DNA from: Silene conica
Taxonomy: Eukaryota; Streptophyta; Magnoliopsida; Caryophyllales; Caryophyllaceae
Length of the DNA stretch: 64,000 nucleotides
Direction of reading: 5' to 3'
Assembly: GCA_029255685.2 (NCBI GenBank)
Contig: CM055312.2
Coordinates: 16,268,649-16,332,648 of the forward strand
Shown: positions 31,388 through 42,625 of the stretch, one piece after another
Position numbering within the stretch: the stretch's first letter is position 1
Layout of the letters: every line of letters starts with the position of its first letter
The notes under the pieces: generated by a model
Seen by the model: only the letters and a program-made list of their open reading frames with translations
Told to the model about the DNA's origin: nothing
The model's database searches: none
Translations under genes and position numbers: made by a program

Positions 31388-31432
31388 CATGATATGATAT
31401 GATATGATATGATATGATATGATATGATATGC
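31388..31432. repeat. ATATG minisatellite
   Basis: About eight uninterrupted GATAT/ATATG pentamers, flanked by unique sequence. Confidence 0.9.
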
Positions 31433-32384
31433 AAGTGTGAATGCAGCTTAGCTCATCACCTGAAACACATGTTCATCCTGCCAATCCCTAGCCCGGGGAA
31501 ACCCTCAACCCGAAGTTAAGTAATAAACCAGAATAAATCGAAGAACACCAGAGTCAAGCCTACAGACCAACGTGAGGGATAAAAAACATATACCATGCCA
31601 TAACAACATCTGTGCAAATCCCATGTCAATGAATGCAAACACAAGCAAAGATAACAATTCGTATAAAATAATTCATCAATAATAAATAATAATTAAGCTA
31701 AAGGCTAATACCATATAAACATATATGTCATATGAATGCCATAAACACAATAAGACCATTTCGTTAAGTATTTATTCTACCTGGCTAACAAAAATATCCC
31801 AATTAAAGCAAGCAAACAACGAAATTATTAATAGAAATATTCAACAAATCCATCACCTAGCAATCATAAATCATAATTATAATAATTACTAACTAAATTA
31901 ACTATATAAAATAATCGTCACGTACAATTAAATTAATTAGATTATAATTAAGTATACATAAGACTATCACTAACTCGTTTTAATTCATCTTTAAGCATTA
32001 CCCATAAACACCACACAACACACAAATTATAAACCTAACCCGTGTTCAAACCTTAATACCAACTACAAACCAACACCTAAACACCATCAACCCGTGTGTT
32101 ACAGCTCCCCAAACAACTTTATTCACGCCTAAACTTGACACCTACCGCGATCCACCGCTGTCAACAACCCAAGCAAGGTAATCCTAAGTCTAGCACAAAC
32201 ATAGTTTAACTAACCCAAAACAATCAAGCACCATACCTACAGGCAACTCCGGCCAATCACCACCCCAATCCACCTCCTTTAACCACCCTACACTACTACC
32301 AAGGTCGCCCAACCACCACGAGCTCACCATACTAAACCCAGGTCAAGAATGGGTTAGACGAGTTGAGAAACTCGCGTATGAAAA

Positions 32385-32505
32385 CATGTCTTAGGGTTTA
32401 AAATGAGTTAACAAGTCACCTAAGCTAATTTAGCTTAGTATAGGTCCATATAGGTAACATGTCTTACTGTTTAAAATGAGTTAACAAGTCAACTAAGCTA
32501 ATTTT
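32385..32505. repeat. Local tandem repeat, pitch about 72 bp
   Basis: Two copies of a unit containing GTTTAAAATGAGTTAACAAG followed by CTAAGCTAATTT, near 32395 and 32468. Non-coding. Confidence 0.6.
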
Positions 32506-33615
32506 TACACATTTAAATAAACTTGTTATTTATGTCAGATTTGTATCGTAAAACCTATCCCCAACTCGGGCCATTCACCTTTTACTTTCATGTTGAGTTC
32601 GGTTTGACCCAATTATATAGATAGGTTATAATGTCTCAACCTGTGCCTACTAACTCCGTGTCGAGTTCGTATCGTATTATTAGGCAAGTCGCTATTTCTC
32701 ACTTTAATTAGACAAACTATTAATTAATTTATGGACTTGCTAAATCACGCACACGATTTTACTTAATCTCACACATTTTATCATCTTATTCCGATTTCAC
32801 CCTTCTCATTTTTCACACACAATTAGAGAAGACAATAATCAAAAGTAAAACAAATCCCCCAAAAAACATGTATACTCAGCCACCCCACCACCACTATCCC
32901 CACAAACACCCGCCCCACCATCAGACGCTCACAATCAGAATACACCACCACCAACTGCCATAAATTAACTCATCAGCAACCGCCATAAACCCCCACACTT
33001 TCAATAATCCACAATCCCAAATTCCTAAATTTCAAACCCTAATTGTAAAAATCCTTCTCTTTAAGATGAAAAAACATTCATTCAATCAATTAAAAGACGT
33101 GTATTATTAAATTTGTTGATAGAATGACGAAATTACTTGTGATATTTGGGAATTAAAATTCATACTTCGTTAAATTATTAGCAATTTGGTTGAGAGTGAA
33201 AGGAAAAAAGAGAGATAATTTTTTTAGGTTGTTTTTTTAAACTAAGGGTAGATTCGGATAAAAGTGACAAAAATGTGTATGATTAAGTAAAATTATGTGC
33301 GGGATTCAAATACACTTATTTAATGTACAATACGATTTTTCCTGGCTGTTACACCTAAAATGAGACGAATTTAAGTGATATTTTTTTTTTGGCATATAGT
33401 GGTAAGTGAGATTTAGGAAGATTAGATTAAAATAAGTAAAATGAAAATGTGGGTTATTTTGATTTGGAGGTGGGTAAGTAGCAATAAAGAAAGTGTCTAG
33501 AGTGAGATACGGAGTCTTAATTCAACTGCCTTTAATTTGCTTTGTTTTTGCCTTGAGCCTTTCAATTAGTTTGAAAAGTCTTCATCTTACAAATATTGCT
33601 TGTTTTTTCCGTGTT

Positions 33616-33672
33616 TTGACTTCACCGTTTCCTCACTTTGAATTATTTCTCTCTTCATCTCCATATATATAA
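33616..33672 (+). promoter_or_regulatory. Likely core promoter of the PUB gene
   Basis: TATATATAA at 33664-33672 lies about 200 bases before the start codon, followed by a pyrimidine-rich leader. One W-box core TTGACT is at 33616-33621. W-boxes bind WRKY factors and are common in defence-responsive PUB22/23/24 relatives, but a single copy is weak evidence. Confidence 0.5.
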
Positions 33673-33765
33673 CCCTCAAAGTCTTCTCCCCTTTTCATTC
33701 CAAATATCATCAATACATTCTTAACATTTCATCAACTTCATTCACAACACACAATCAACCAAACC

Positions 33766-33806
33766 TTACTTATTACTTATTACTTATTACTTATTACTTA
33801 TTACCT
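33766..33806 (+). repeat. Seven-base minisatellite in the PUB 5' leader
   Basis: TTACTTA repeated about five to six times, 65-105 bases upstream of the ATG and probably transcribed. Such tracts are length-polymorphic and contain no upstream ATG. Confidence 0.8.
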
Positions 33807-33870
33807 CATTATTCCTTATTTAGATTAGATTCCATTGCTTAAAAAGTCGAACCAATCAATTTTAATAGAA

Positions 33871-35094
33871 ATGGATCACCAAGAAATTGATGTACCATCA
33901 TTTTTTCTATGCCCAATTTCCTTACAAACCATGAGAGATCCGGTTACGGTTTCAACGGGTATAACTTATGACCGTGAAAGCATCGAGAAGTGGGTATTTT
34001 CGAACAATAATGATACATGTCCGGTCACCAAACAACCACTTAATGTAACTAATGATAATTTCCTTACACCCAACCACACCCTAAGGCGCCTCATTCAATC
34101 ATGGTGTACTATCAATGCTCCCTACGGCGTTGAGCGCTTTCCTACACCGAAACCACCCGTCTCAAAGGTCCAAATTCTAAAACTCGTTCAAGAAGCTTTG
34201 GCTTCAAACTCACCTCTACGTCTTATAAAGTCCATTGATAAATTGAAGTCCATTGCTAGTGAAAGTAGTGCAAACAAACGTTGTTTAGAGACTACTTCAC
34301 AAGCTATCGAGTTTTTAGCCCGCGTAATCATTCAAGACAACAGCAATGGAGCTCAAGCATTAAGTATCTTAGCTCAATTGCAAATAACAGATGAAAGGGT
34401 ACTAAAGACTATCCTAGCTGAAAAGGATGGAGCGATTTTCGAGTCGTTAATGAAGATAATGCAAAAGAGTCATTACGACTCTAGGGCATACGCGATAGGG
34501 TTCATGAAGGTTCTTGTACAAGCAGCCGAACCAACCCAAGTGGTTGCTCTTAAGGTTGACCATTTTATTGAAGTAGTCCAATTGCTAAAGGATGAGGTAT
34601 CCCCTATGGCAACTAAAAACGGTTTAAAGTTTCTAGCCCTAGCTTGTCCATGGGGAAGGAACCGTGTTAGGGCAGTCGAAGCTGGTGCGGTCCACGTACT
34701 TGTAGACCTACTGCTTGAGTCCAAGGAAAAGCGGACAATGGAGATGGCATTCGCGGTATTAGAGCAACTGTGTGGCTGTGCGGAGGGTAGAGCCGAGTTG
34801 CTTAGCCATGGCGCAGGCTTAGCCGTGGTGTCTAAGAAAATTCTTAGGGTTTCGCACTTTGCGAGTGAGAAGGGTGTAAGGATTATATACTCAATTGCTA
34901 GGTTTTCAGGGAGTACGAGTGTTGTACAACAAATGCTGGAGCTAGGCGTGGTGGTGAAATTGTGCTTGGTTTTGCAAGTTGATTGTGATGTTAAGACAAA
35001 GGAGAAGGTTAGGGATATCTTGAAGTTGCATGGCAAGGCTTGGAAGAACTCTCCTTGTGCTCCTAATCATATTCTTGGATCTTTGCCTTGTTAA
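33871..35094 (+). CDS. Plant U-box E3 ubiquitin ligase, PUB22/23/24-like, 407 aa
   Basis: ATG at 33871 (MDHQEIDVPSFFLCPISL) to TAA; a longer frame upstream has no ATG. The U-box spans about residues 8-82: FFLCPISLQTMRDPVTVSTG, ITYDRESIEKW, CPVTKQPL, LTPNHTLRRLIQSWC. It recruits E2 enzymes. Residues about 105-400 form helical armadillo-type repeats (for example AVEAGAVHVLVDLLLES and MEMAFAVLEQLCGCAEGRAE) that bind substrates. The single exon and the length fit the PUB20-25 group, whose Arabidopsis members act in the cytosol as negative regulators of pattern-triggered immunity and drought response. The frame is intact, all U-box landmarks are present, and coding composition differs from the AT-rich flanks. 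Which PUB it is orthologous to cannot be settled here. Confidence 0.96.
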   Translation: MDHQEIDVPSFFLCPISLQTMRDPVTVSTGITYDRESIEKWVFSNNNDTCPVTKQPLNVTNDNFLTPNHTLRRLIQSWCTINAPYGVERFPTPKPPVSKVQILKLVQEALASNSPLRLIKSIDKLKSIASESSANKRCLETTSQAIEFLARVIIQDNSNGAQALSILAQLQITDERVLKTILAEKDGAIFESLMKIMQKSHYDSRAYAIGFMKVLVQAAEPTQVVALKVDHFIEVVQLLKDEVSPMATKNGLKFLALACPWGRNRVRAVEAGAVHVLVDLLLESKEKRTMEMAFAVLEQLCGCAEGRAELLSHGAGLAVVSKKILRVSHFASEKGVRIIYSIARFSGSTSVVQQMLELGVVVKLCLVLQVDCDVKTKEKVRDILKLHGKAWKNSPCAPNHILGSLPC

Positions 35095-35242
35095 TAATTA
35101 CCATTTTTTGTAATTATTAGGATTAATTACATATTATGTTTAGTTGCTAGCTAGCTAGCCAGCTAGACAAGCAAGAAAATGCAATTCATATACTTGCCTC
35201 CATAATTATCACTTTGTGTACATAATCTAATTCATTGAAATT

Positions 35243-35248
35243 AATAAA
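35243..35248 (+). terminator. Candidate polyadenylation signal of the PUB gene
   Basis: AATAAA about 150 bases after the stop codon, followed by an A-rich run. Confidence 0.45.
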
Positions 35249-36907
35249 AAAAAAAGAGAGAGATTTAGATACCAATTAGAGGATTATACAAAAAGATGTA
35301 TACATTTATTAGTATAGATTTCGAGCTTTATAACAAAGAATTTGAGCTTACATGTATTTTATGAGTTTTATTGAAAATAATCTGAACGTCTTTATAAAAA
35401 AATTATAAATCAAAACATTATATTGAAACTCATAAAGAATACATATAAAACCCAAAAAATTTAATTTGAACACAAAAAAATGATAGTGCAAGAAAAAAAT
35501 GTTAAAAACTCAAAAGAAATTGAATATAAGCTCAATTAGATTTGTATTAGATGTACGATGCTCATATACATCTGGATGTATAATCGTATTTGCGTTTAGA
35601 TACCTATAGTCTATTCAATTTGTATTGTCCCATTTTCTTTTTAGGTTGGTTTTAAAAAATTGTGATTAAATAACAATAAATATCATTTTTTTTTTTTTGT
35701 AAAAAATGGCCAGAAATTCACTTGTAATACAGGGAGTAATTACCTAACTAGGGTGCATGGATATAGGTAATAAAATAAATAAAATAAAAGAGTTGGTGGA
35801 ACTATGGTGTGTGGTAGCATCAATTGTATGAACTCAGGTTTTGCTCTAATATTTTGAGTAAAAACTAGGAATTAAAGTAACCTAATTTTATTTTTTCAAA
35901 AGAGCGTACAGTGTCATCACTCATCAGTGAGTATCGAATTCCTATCTTCATTGTTGGGATAAGAATACTCTTATCACTTGAGCTAACTCTTGTTCTTTAA
36001 ATGAACTTAATTTCTGTATGCGGGTTTTCTCTTTTTTTATAAAATTGTATATTTTTCTCATCATTATTTGGGAAAAAGGAAGATAGATACATGAGAATTT
36101 TTGTTAATGAAAGAATGTTGGGTTTACATTAGCTTAAAATTTAGTGGATTGAAAGTTGTAATTTTTTTTTTTTTTGGTAAAAGGTAAAAATATTATTGAA
36201 ATTTGTAATTGTATAATGTCTGAATTAGTTTGTACGGAGTACAATTTGATCCTATCAATTTAATCCTACTTGCTAATTAGTTGCTTTTATTACTTTAAAG
36301 AAAACTTTGAACCTAAATTTTAAAAATTAAAACGTCAGAAATGAAAAATCAATTAAAGAATATACGTCAATATAAGTGTCTAGAATGTGAAATTTAGCAT
36401 AGATGCAAATTGGAGATCTAATGGCTGAATTCTGCATTTGAATTAATACTGATCAATGAGACAAATACCAAGGTTTTTAAATACGGTCAACGGTCGATCT
36501 GTATTACTAGTATTTTAATTGATTTAGGAGTTTCTTTTGATGAATTTTATATTTAGAAGACTTGGCCAATTCAGGCTGCTAGCTAGATAGTTGATGACCA
36601 AGAGAGAGTCTCGATAATCTTTTAGGTGGACAACGTTAAAGTCGTGATTAATTCTATTAAATAACAAAAATATATGGAGCACATACAAAGCCAATTTTGG
36701 TGTAAGGAGAATGAGTGATTTGCAAAATCCAACACTCCCTTTCATCCACTCCAAAGATAAAAGTTACTTTATTACACCTATAGGAACATGATTTGTAGCA
36801 CAAATGTATTTAGTTACAAAAATTATACGGAGTATAAATTTGATATCTAACTTGTCACATTTATGATAATAAATCAAATAAAGTCTTACGAGTATTTTTT
36901 TCTTATG
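35249..36907. other. AT-rich spacer right of the PUB gene
   Basis: No convincing gene or element. Homopolymer runs occur near 35690 and 36160; the latter, with GGTAAAAGG following, might be a LINE or SINE tail. Short ORFs here look like chance. Confidence 0.4.
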
Positions 36908-37199
36908 CTAGTTTTTAACCCGTGCAAAAATATACGGATATATTTTTAGAACAACGTTGATAATTAACATTTATAGAATAGTACCATAATATATGAATAT
37001 TTTGCAACTCAATTTCTTTAATGTTGACAATAAGTTTTAAAATATCGTATTGAGTACCTAAAAATGTAAATATTACCATCAAATGTACGTAATTTGTTAG
37101 TATTTATTGTAATTTATGATAATTATGTATTATTTATTGTACGATTGATTATTAGTCATAAATCGTTATTTAATAATCAGGTAAAAATCAACATTGACA

Positions 37200-37290
37200 T
37201 TATATTTTAATATATAATATATAATATATAATTATAATATATAATATATAATATATAATATATAACATATAACATATAATATATAACAAA
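37200..37290. repeat. ATATAATAT microsatellite
   Basis: Irregular repeats of TATAATATA with TATAACATA variants, inside the decayed Helitron. Confidence 0.8.
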
Positions 37291-37319
37291 TAAGTTGACG
37301 TTATAAATGTAATCGTGTA

Positions 37320-37412
37320 CGTGGTTTGCATGCTATCACGTATGCTCGGGGGTTTACCCAGTGCGCACCAAAGGTAGCGGCTGCGGGTTCCCACGTCATT
37401 CAAAAAAAAAAA
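37320..37412 (+). mobile_element. SINE-like sequence with A tail
   Basis: TTTACCCAGTGCGCACC, GGTAGCGGCTGCGGGTTCCC and CACGTCATTC are followed by 14 A residues (37399-37412). This GC-rich segment, unlike its AT-rich surroundings, resembles a 3' part I recall as recurrent in plant genomes. The polymerase III boxes are not clear. Confidence 0.35.
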
Positions 37413-37573
37413 AAACGTAATATTTACACCAGAAAACTAAATGTAGACAGTTTTTCGTAAATTAATTCAATAAATTTTGGTGTAGGGCACACCATAAATG
37501 ACTTTAAAATTAAATCGTAGATTAATGACATGGTCTCACCAAAAATTATTAAATGTTTTTATATTAATATAGA

Positions 37574-38404
37574 TAAGATTGGAAGACATTTCAACGACAA
37601 TTGTTGCAATAACAACAAAAGAAGGTCAATACTTTCTATTTCTAGTTAAATTAGAACCAAACACAAATCAAAGTAGCATTTTAAATTTGTTATCTATCAA
37701 AAATTGTAGAGGTCGTGCGTCAGTTAACTTCATGTATTTATAAAATACTTATAAAAAAATTATTTTAAAATGTTATGGGGGCACGTGCCTCCACGGGCCC
37801 CTACCTGGCTCCGCCACTGTCGTGCGTGAATAAGTGATTACATTTTAAGAGTAAGTTGTATAATCATGAAAAATCTATGATTATCATTAAAATTGTAGTT
37901 TAAACTTATTTTGCAGGATCCCATTGTTTGGGCCTAGACACGCCTCAAAATGACAATCCAGAGTGGCTAAGACGTCAAAGGGAGAGAGAACTAGAGATAG
38001 TTGGTCACTGGATTAAACCGGGGAGGTCGTCCACTAGTAGATCGTTAGGTAGACATACTTTTGTCTTGTTTTTTCATTCTTTTAGTTGTATATTTCGTAG
38101 TTTAGGATCGATTTACATAATTAGACACCTTTGTATTAGCTTGAGTTTTGGCCTTTGGTTATATATAGAATTAAGTTTCTATTCGATTAGTTGGAGTATG
38201 GTCAAATGTTGGATGCTTACTAATAGAGACTTGTGATTTGGGCCTAATTCTTTAATGATCAAAGACAATATATTTGGGGCGTTTAGGCGAATTCCTGAAT
38301 ACAAAGAAATACGGAGTAGTTTTTTGCAGTTTTCGGTGACTGTCTCAAAACTACCCCTCATTTGATATAGCAATCACAAACTGATATTACAAATACTAAT
38401 ATTA
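37574..38404. other. Spacer with transposon-like remnants
   Basis: Contains a GC-rich patch near 37770-37825 (CCTGGCTCCGCCACTG) of a kind often seen at plant DNA-transposon ends, and a possible exon-like stretch after TTTTGCAG (37910-38040; NPEWLRRQRERELEIVG). Neither can be assigned to a gene. Confidence 0.3.
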
Positions 38405-38660
38405 TCTATCTTTATAAAGGGAATAACATTTAGGAGATGTTGATTGACTCCTAAAATTTAGGAAGTTGAAAAAAAAAACCAAAAAAACTCCCCACCAGAA
38501 CCTACCAAAAAAACTGCCCACCAGAACCTACCTATTTTAGGAAGTTGAAAAAAAAATCAAAAAAACCAAGATTTATTTTACTATCTTTCTTACTTTCACT
38601 ATTTTCTCTCTTACCTATTTTTAATATTTACTCTCATTTTTACATTCTATATTATATATA
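38405..38660 (+). mobile_element. Helitron 5'-end fragment
   Basis: After host A, TCTATCTTTATAAAGGGAAT starts a sequence typical of plant Helitron 5' ends. No matching plus-strand 3' hairpin follows before another Helitron terminus at 38662, so it is truncated. It includes a direct repeat around CCCACCAGAACCTACC. Confidence 0.5.
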
Positions 38661-38661
38661 A

Positions 38662-39774
38662 CTAGTTTTAATCCCGTGCAAAAAAATGCACGGGTTATTT
38701 TTAAATCCGTATAAAAAATATTGTTAACTACTTTTAAATTTATGATATATGAAATATATTAACATTGGCATAATTATAAGGATGTTCTCATAATTAAACT
38801 ACGTGATATATAATAACAATGTACACTAAATTTTTGAATTGATGAAAGTATAAGTACATATAGTTGAATTTAAAATAGCTTCACTAACTAAATCAATTTC
38901 TAGTATGTTATTAATCCTTTTTTTTACAAATAAAATTCACAAATTTTGTGATATATACACTATATTCAGATAATGGAGCTTTTCGTGAGAAATTAACGGT
39001 AACATTTTTATAATATTTGAACAACAATATATTTTTTAAAATAATAAAATGAAAAACTTGCCTCCAAATTTTCTATTAAAGAAACGAAAGGGAATATTTG
39101 AATTCGTTGAAGAACATTGTTGCACTTTTCTAGCGCATAAAACGATAATAAAAATAATGAAACTAAGAAAAGTAAGTTAATATAATTCATAATAATAAGA
39201 ATAAATACTCGTAATACTATCGGGCCATATAAGTCGTAGCTCAATTTTCAATTAGTATCCAGTCGAATAAAAATATTAATAACGACATTATAGTAATAAT
39301 AATAATAAATAAATAAATAAATTTATCAATATTATCTACGCTACCCAAATTAATTATGAGCAACAATAAGCGTAAATGATGAAAACAAAAGATTGTTATG
39401 TACATAATTTTGTAATTTATTTATTCGATTTTTTTATTTATCCATAATTAAGGAGTGGAAGTAGATTAAAGATAGAAGCAAAGATATGAATGAAAATTAA
39501 TTATCCTAAAAAATAGGAAACCCGTGATTTAGTTTTGAAAAACTACATACCTTTCCCCCTTTATTTGATGGTCATTTTGTACTTTATGCAATTTTTATGT
39601 CATGAAAAATGAAATTTAAATAGTATTAGGGTTGTATAATTAAATGAGAGAATATAAAGTAATTAAATCCTCAAACAACCCACGTTTGATGATGAGGGAC
39701 TACATTTGAAATTCTTTTTCCCCCTAAATTCAAGGAACCAATTACAAAGCTTTAAATGTTGTTCCTTTTATAGA
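38662..39774 (-). mobile_element. Probable non-autonomous Helitron, minus strand
   Basis: Minus-strand 3' end: stem CCCGTGCA/TGCACGGG with a short T loop (38673-38694), then ATTAAAA and CTAG (38662-38665), followed by host T. A likely 5' end, TCTATAAAAGGAACAACATT, lies at 39774. The base before it is T rather than A, so that boundary is less sure. No coding capacity. Confidence 0.55.
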
Positions 39775-39833
39775 AAGGGTATTAGCAACTAATATTAAAT
39801 ATTCTCTACGATCATAAATGGCGTTAACAAGTA

Positions 39834-40146
39834 CTCCCTCCTATTCCATATTTTCTTCCCTATTTGCTAAAACGGATTATTCAGGTTTTCTTCTCCTTTC
39901 CTATTTTGGAAACTTTTATTCTTATTTTATTCATTTCTCTCTCCTATTACCAAACCCCACCAACTCTTTTTACTCCTATTTTATTACTTTTTTAATATTT
40001 GTGGCCCACAAATTCTTATTTAATTCCTAATTATTCATCCTTCTCTTCTATTACCAAACCCCACCCAATTTTTTACACTTATTTTATTCCTCGCCTTAAT
40101 CTCCGTGCCCAACCCAAAGGGGAACAAAATATGGAATAGGAGGGAG
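39834..40146. mobile_element. Stowaway-type MITE, 313 bp
   Basis: Inverted termini CTCCCTCCTATTCCATATTT and ATATGGAATAGGAGGGAG with TA on both sides (39832-39833, 40147-40148). The termini match almost perfectly over 17 bases. The interior is pyrimidine-rich. Confidence 0.88.
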
Positions 40147-40234
40147 TATATATTACCTTCAAAGTTGATTAGATGGACTATTATGGTAGTATCACGTGAA
40201 ATTTTATCTTACATGTTTCACTGTGTCATGAAAT

Positions 40235-40731
40235 TAGAGGTGGTAACCGGGTCACTCCGGCCGGTTACGGGCGGGTCATATTGGATTCGGGCTATGTGGG
40301 ATCAATGATGACGGGTTCGGGTCGGTTCAGTTCATGTCATGTCATCTTCGGGTCAGGTCACCAACAAGCGACAAGTCGGGTCGGGTCGGGTCGGGTCATT
40401 AGTGGGTCAGTGTCGTGCCAAGTTATCGACATATATTTTATCTTATATATTTAGCTTTAGATGGTAATTTTTTGTTTGAGTAATGGATAAGTGTATTAAT
40501 TGTAGTTTTTAGTGAAAATAATTAAGATAATGTCAATTTGGTATTATTTAAAAAATTATTAAGCTAAATCATTATCGGGTTAAGGAAATATTGGGTAACG
40601 GCTCGGGTAAGGTCGGTTTAGGTCAGCTTCAGGTTGAAAAAAATGTTCATCTAATTTTCGGGCTGTATCAGGTCGAGTTTCGAGCAAATCAGGCCGGGTT
40701 CTTCGAGTCGGGTAAACTTCTACCAGCTCTA
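40235..40731. mobile_element. GGGTC-rich element with hAT-like ends
   Basis: Imperfect inverted ends TAGAGGTGGTAA and CTACCAGCTCTA (10 of 12 match) are flanked by CATGAAAT and GACGAAAT, 6 of 8 identical, as for a decayed 8-base hAT duplication. The interior is dominated by GGGTC and TTCGGG repeats with a tandem (GGGTC)4 near 40378-40398. No ORF. Confidence 0.45.
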
Positions 40732-40879
40732 GACGAAATATTATAGTGGTTGCTCTTCTTCTTTTTGAATTACTAGATAAATGAATTAAGGTAGCCGAAT
40801 AGTATAATCACACTAGTTTCTACTATTTTTTTACATATTTTTAAAACAATAGATTAGTTAATTAATACAAATTCTCATT

Positions 40880-41054
40880 TCAAGCCGCCTGATGAGAACT
40901 CTTCTAGTCAATAATAGTGAACATAATCCATGATAGCTGCCTCATTGCTCATGAAATTATCAGTTATATAGATCGAACCACCATTGGAACAATTTGTTAT
41001 GCTCTTTGAAACTTGATATGACGAAGGCTTTTGATGGTGCGTGCATTATGGTGA
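40880..41054 (+). pseudogene. L1-type LINE reverse transcriptase fragment, left part
   Basis: Translation gives CLIAHEIISYIDRT and then LDMTKAFDGACIMV, the L1 reverse transcriptase block usually written LKLDMSKAYDRVEW. It is interrupted at 41054 by element S and resumes at 52578 (KIEYIV then a stop). Frameshifts are present, so this was a dead fragment before S inserted. Confidence 0.6.
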
Positions 41055-42538
41055 TGTTGAACCATATATTCAAATATATATAGTATATATGTTTATGTTT
41101 TGATAATGACAAGTCTAGCTATTTATATATTATATACTCGTACGTATAATCGTGTGCTAAGTGTACAAAACATTAGTAACAAGATCTAATCAATCAAGTA
41201 TAAAAGATTCAAGCATGTTAGTCGATCAATCAATTGACTAAGTCGAAGATTGATAGAAGATCACAAGCGCACATAATGAGCTAAAGTTATACTTATCAAC
41301 TATAGCTTTAGTACAAGTTTGGTTCAAGTTATAGCTCGTAGCTATAACTCTATATCTATGAAGAAATGATCGAAATATATGTGTTTTGATGAAACGATTG
41401 TTTCCAAATTAGTGTCGTGTACAAACTAGTGTTTAATTGGTATTCTATTCTAAATATGGAATTGTTAATCTTGATAGGATTATATAAAATATCTTTTAGT
41501 TAAATAAGGAATAAATAATTGTCTTATGAGATAATTATTTATTACTAAAATAAACTAAGGATTTTTATATGATCTTAATTGTCAAATAATATAATCGAAA
41601 ATATAGTTTGTTACGACTTTGGGAAACGTGTAACATGTCACGATTACCATAATTCGTATAGGATTAAAATTAAGTAAATATTATGTATTTATTTAATATC
41701 CTAAACAAACTAAGATTATATTTTGATAATATATTTTATTATCTTTGACATAGTTTAGGAAGTTGTTTTAATAAGGATACTAGTTGTTTATTATATAAAG
41801 ATCTTTCCTAAATATGAATTAGGAAATTGATTCCTTATATAATACTTATAGTATATTATTAAATCTTTCCTAAATATATTAAGATTAGATTTAAGGTAGT
41901 ATTACTAAAAGACTAGTATTCTAGTTTTAGTAATATTCCTAAATCATCTAGGGTTTAAATTACCTAGATACATATTCTATATAAATAGACTACCTATGAC
42001 ACACTAAGACACACGAAATACACACACATATTCACGCAAATCAAGAGAGATAACCGCCGATCATATACTTCAATATTCGAGCTTTTCATTGTCATATCCG
42101 ATTCAAGATTCAAGTGCTCAAGCATTGATCTTATTCATTCAAGATTGTGACACCAAGAAAACATTGAAGACTTTATCTTATTAACGTAAGATAGAACGAG
42201 TATTTAGCGGTACGCATTGTAAGACAAATATTTAACGGTATTTGTCGTTGCTAGATATTTAACGGTATCTAGATAGAGTTATGACTAATATCAAAGTCGC
42301 ACGAGTAGGGTTGATAAAATTGTAATCCAGGGTTGGTACTAATTTTATTAATCGAGAATAGTGGACGTAGGTCTCAAAGTGTGAGACTGAACCACTTCAA
42401 AAATATTGTGTCTCTCCCTATTAATTGTTTTACTCGAAGATCATCATACAACCATACACACATCGAAGAAGATTTAAAAAGAAGGCATACTCATTTCAAC
42501 CCCCCCTTCTTGAGTATATTATATCAATAGACTCTTCA
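41055..42538 (+). repeat. Element S 5' LTR
   Basis: Starts TGTTGAACCATATATTC and ends AGACTCTTCA. Contains two palindromes (41281-41311; 41327-41349). The 3' copy differs by a (TA)n change, a four-base deletion near 51258 and scattered substitutions. Confidence 0.95.
41281..41349. repeat. Palindromes in S LTR
   Basis: Perfect hairpin with arms AGTTATAGCT and AGCTATAACT and loop CGT (41327-41349), preceded by an 11-base-arm hairpin CTAAAGTTATA/TATAGCTTTAG with one mismatch (41281-41311). The left arms of the two are 42 bases apart. The same arms recur in the gag and pol coding sequence. Confidence 0.9.
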
Positions 42539-42540
42539 AT

Positions 42541-42552
42541 TGGTATCAGAGC
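42541..42552 (+). other. Primer binding site of element S (initiator tRNA-Met)
   Basis: TGGTATCAGAGC, two bases after the 5' LTR. Confidence 0.92.
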
Positions 42553-42625
42553 CTCGTGCTCTTGATTGCCTAGCCGCGTGAGTTTTGATCCTTCTATTGA
42601 TTCCATATTATATACTCTTTCATCA

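Larger units (their letters stand above)
30455..33600. other. Gene-poor spacer left of the PUB gene
   Basis: About 3.1 kb. It holds a 62-codon ORF (30791-30979), an ATATG minisatellite (31388-31432), a C-rich stretch on the plus strand (about 31440-32340) that looks like decayed LTR-element sequence without identifiable coding, and a local tandem repeat (32385-32505). No RNA gene was recognised. Confidence 0.5.
36908..37573 (-). mobile_element. Probable decayed Helitron, minus strand
   Basis: On the minus strand it begins TCTATATTAATATAAAAAC after host A (37574) and ends with a degenerate hairpin (CCGTATA...TGCACGGG) followed by TTAAAAA and CTAG (36908-36911). The base after CTAG is C rather than T, and the stem is partly lost, so it is old. 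It contains a TATAATA-rich microsatellite and a SINE-like sequence. Confidence 0.5.

Noticed and set aside
34473..35036. 187-codon ORF antisense to the PUB gene
   Set aside because: Shadow of a well-supported coding frame with no family resemblance of its own.
37928..38236. Possible host exon after a TTTTGCAG acceptor
   Set aside because: No ATG at its start, no donor or neighbouring exon, and the rest of the frame is low-complexity hydrophobic sequence. Not enough to call a gene.
39818..40030. 70-codon Phe/Tyr-rich ORF
   Set aside because: Falls within the Stowaway MITE and reflects its pyrimidine-rich interior.
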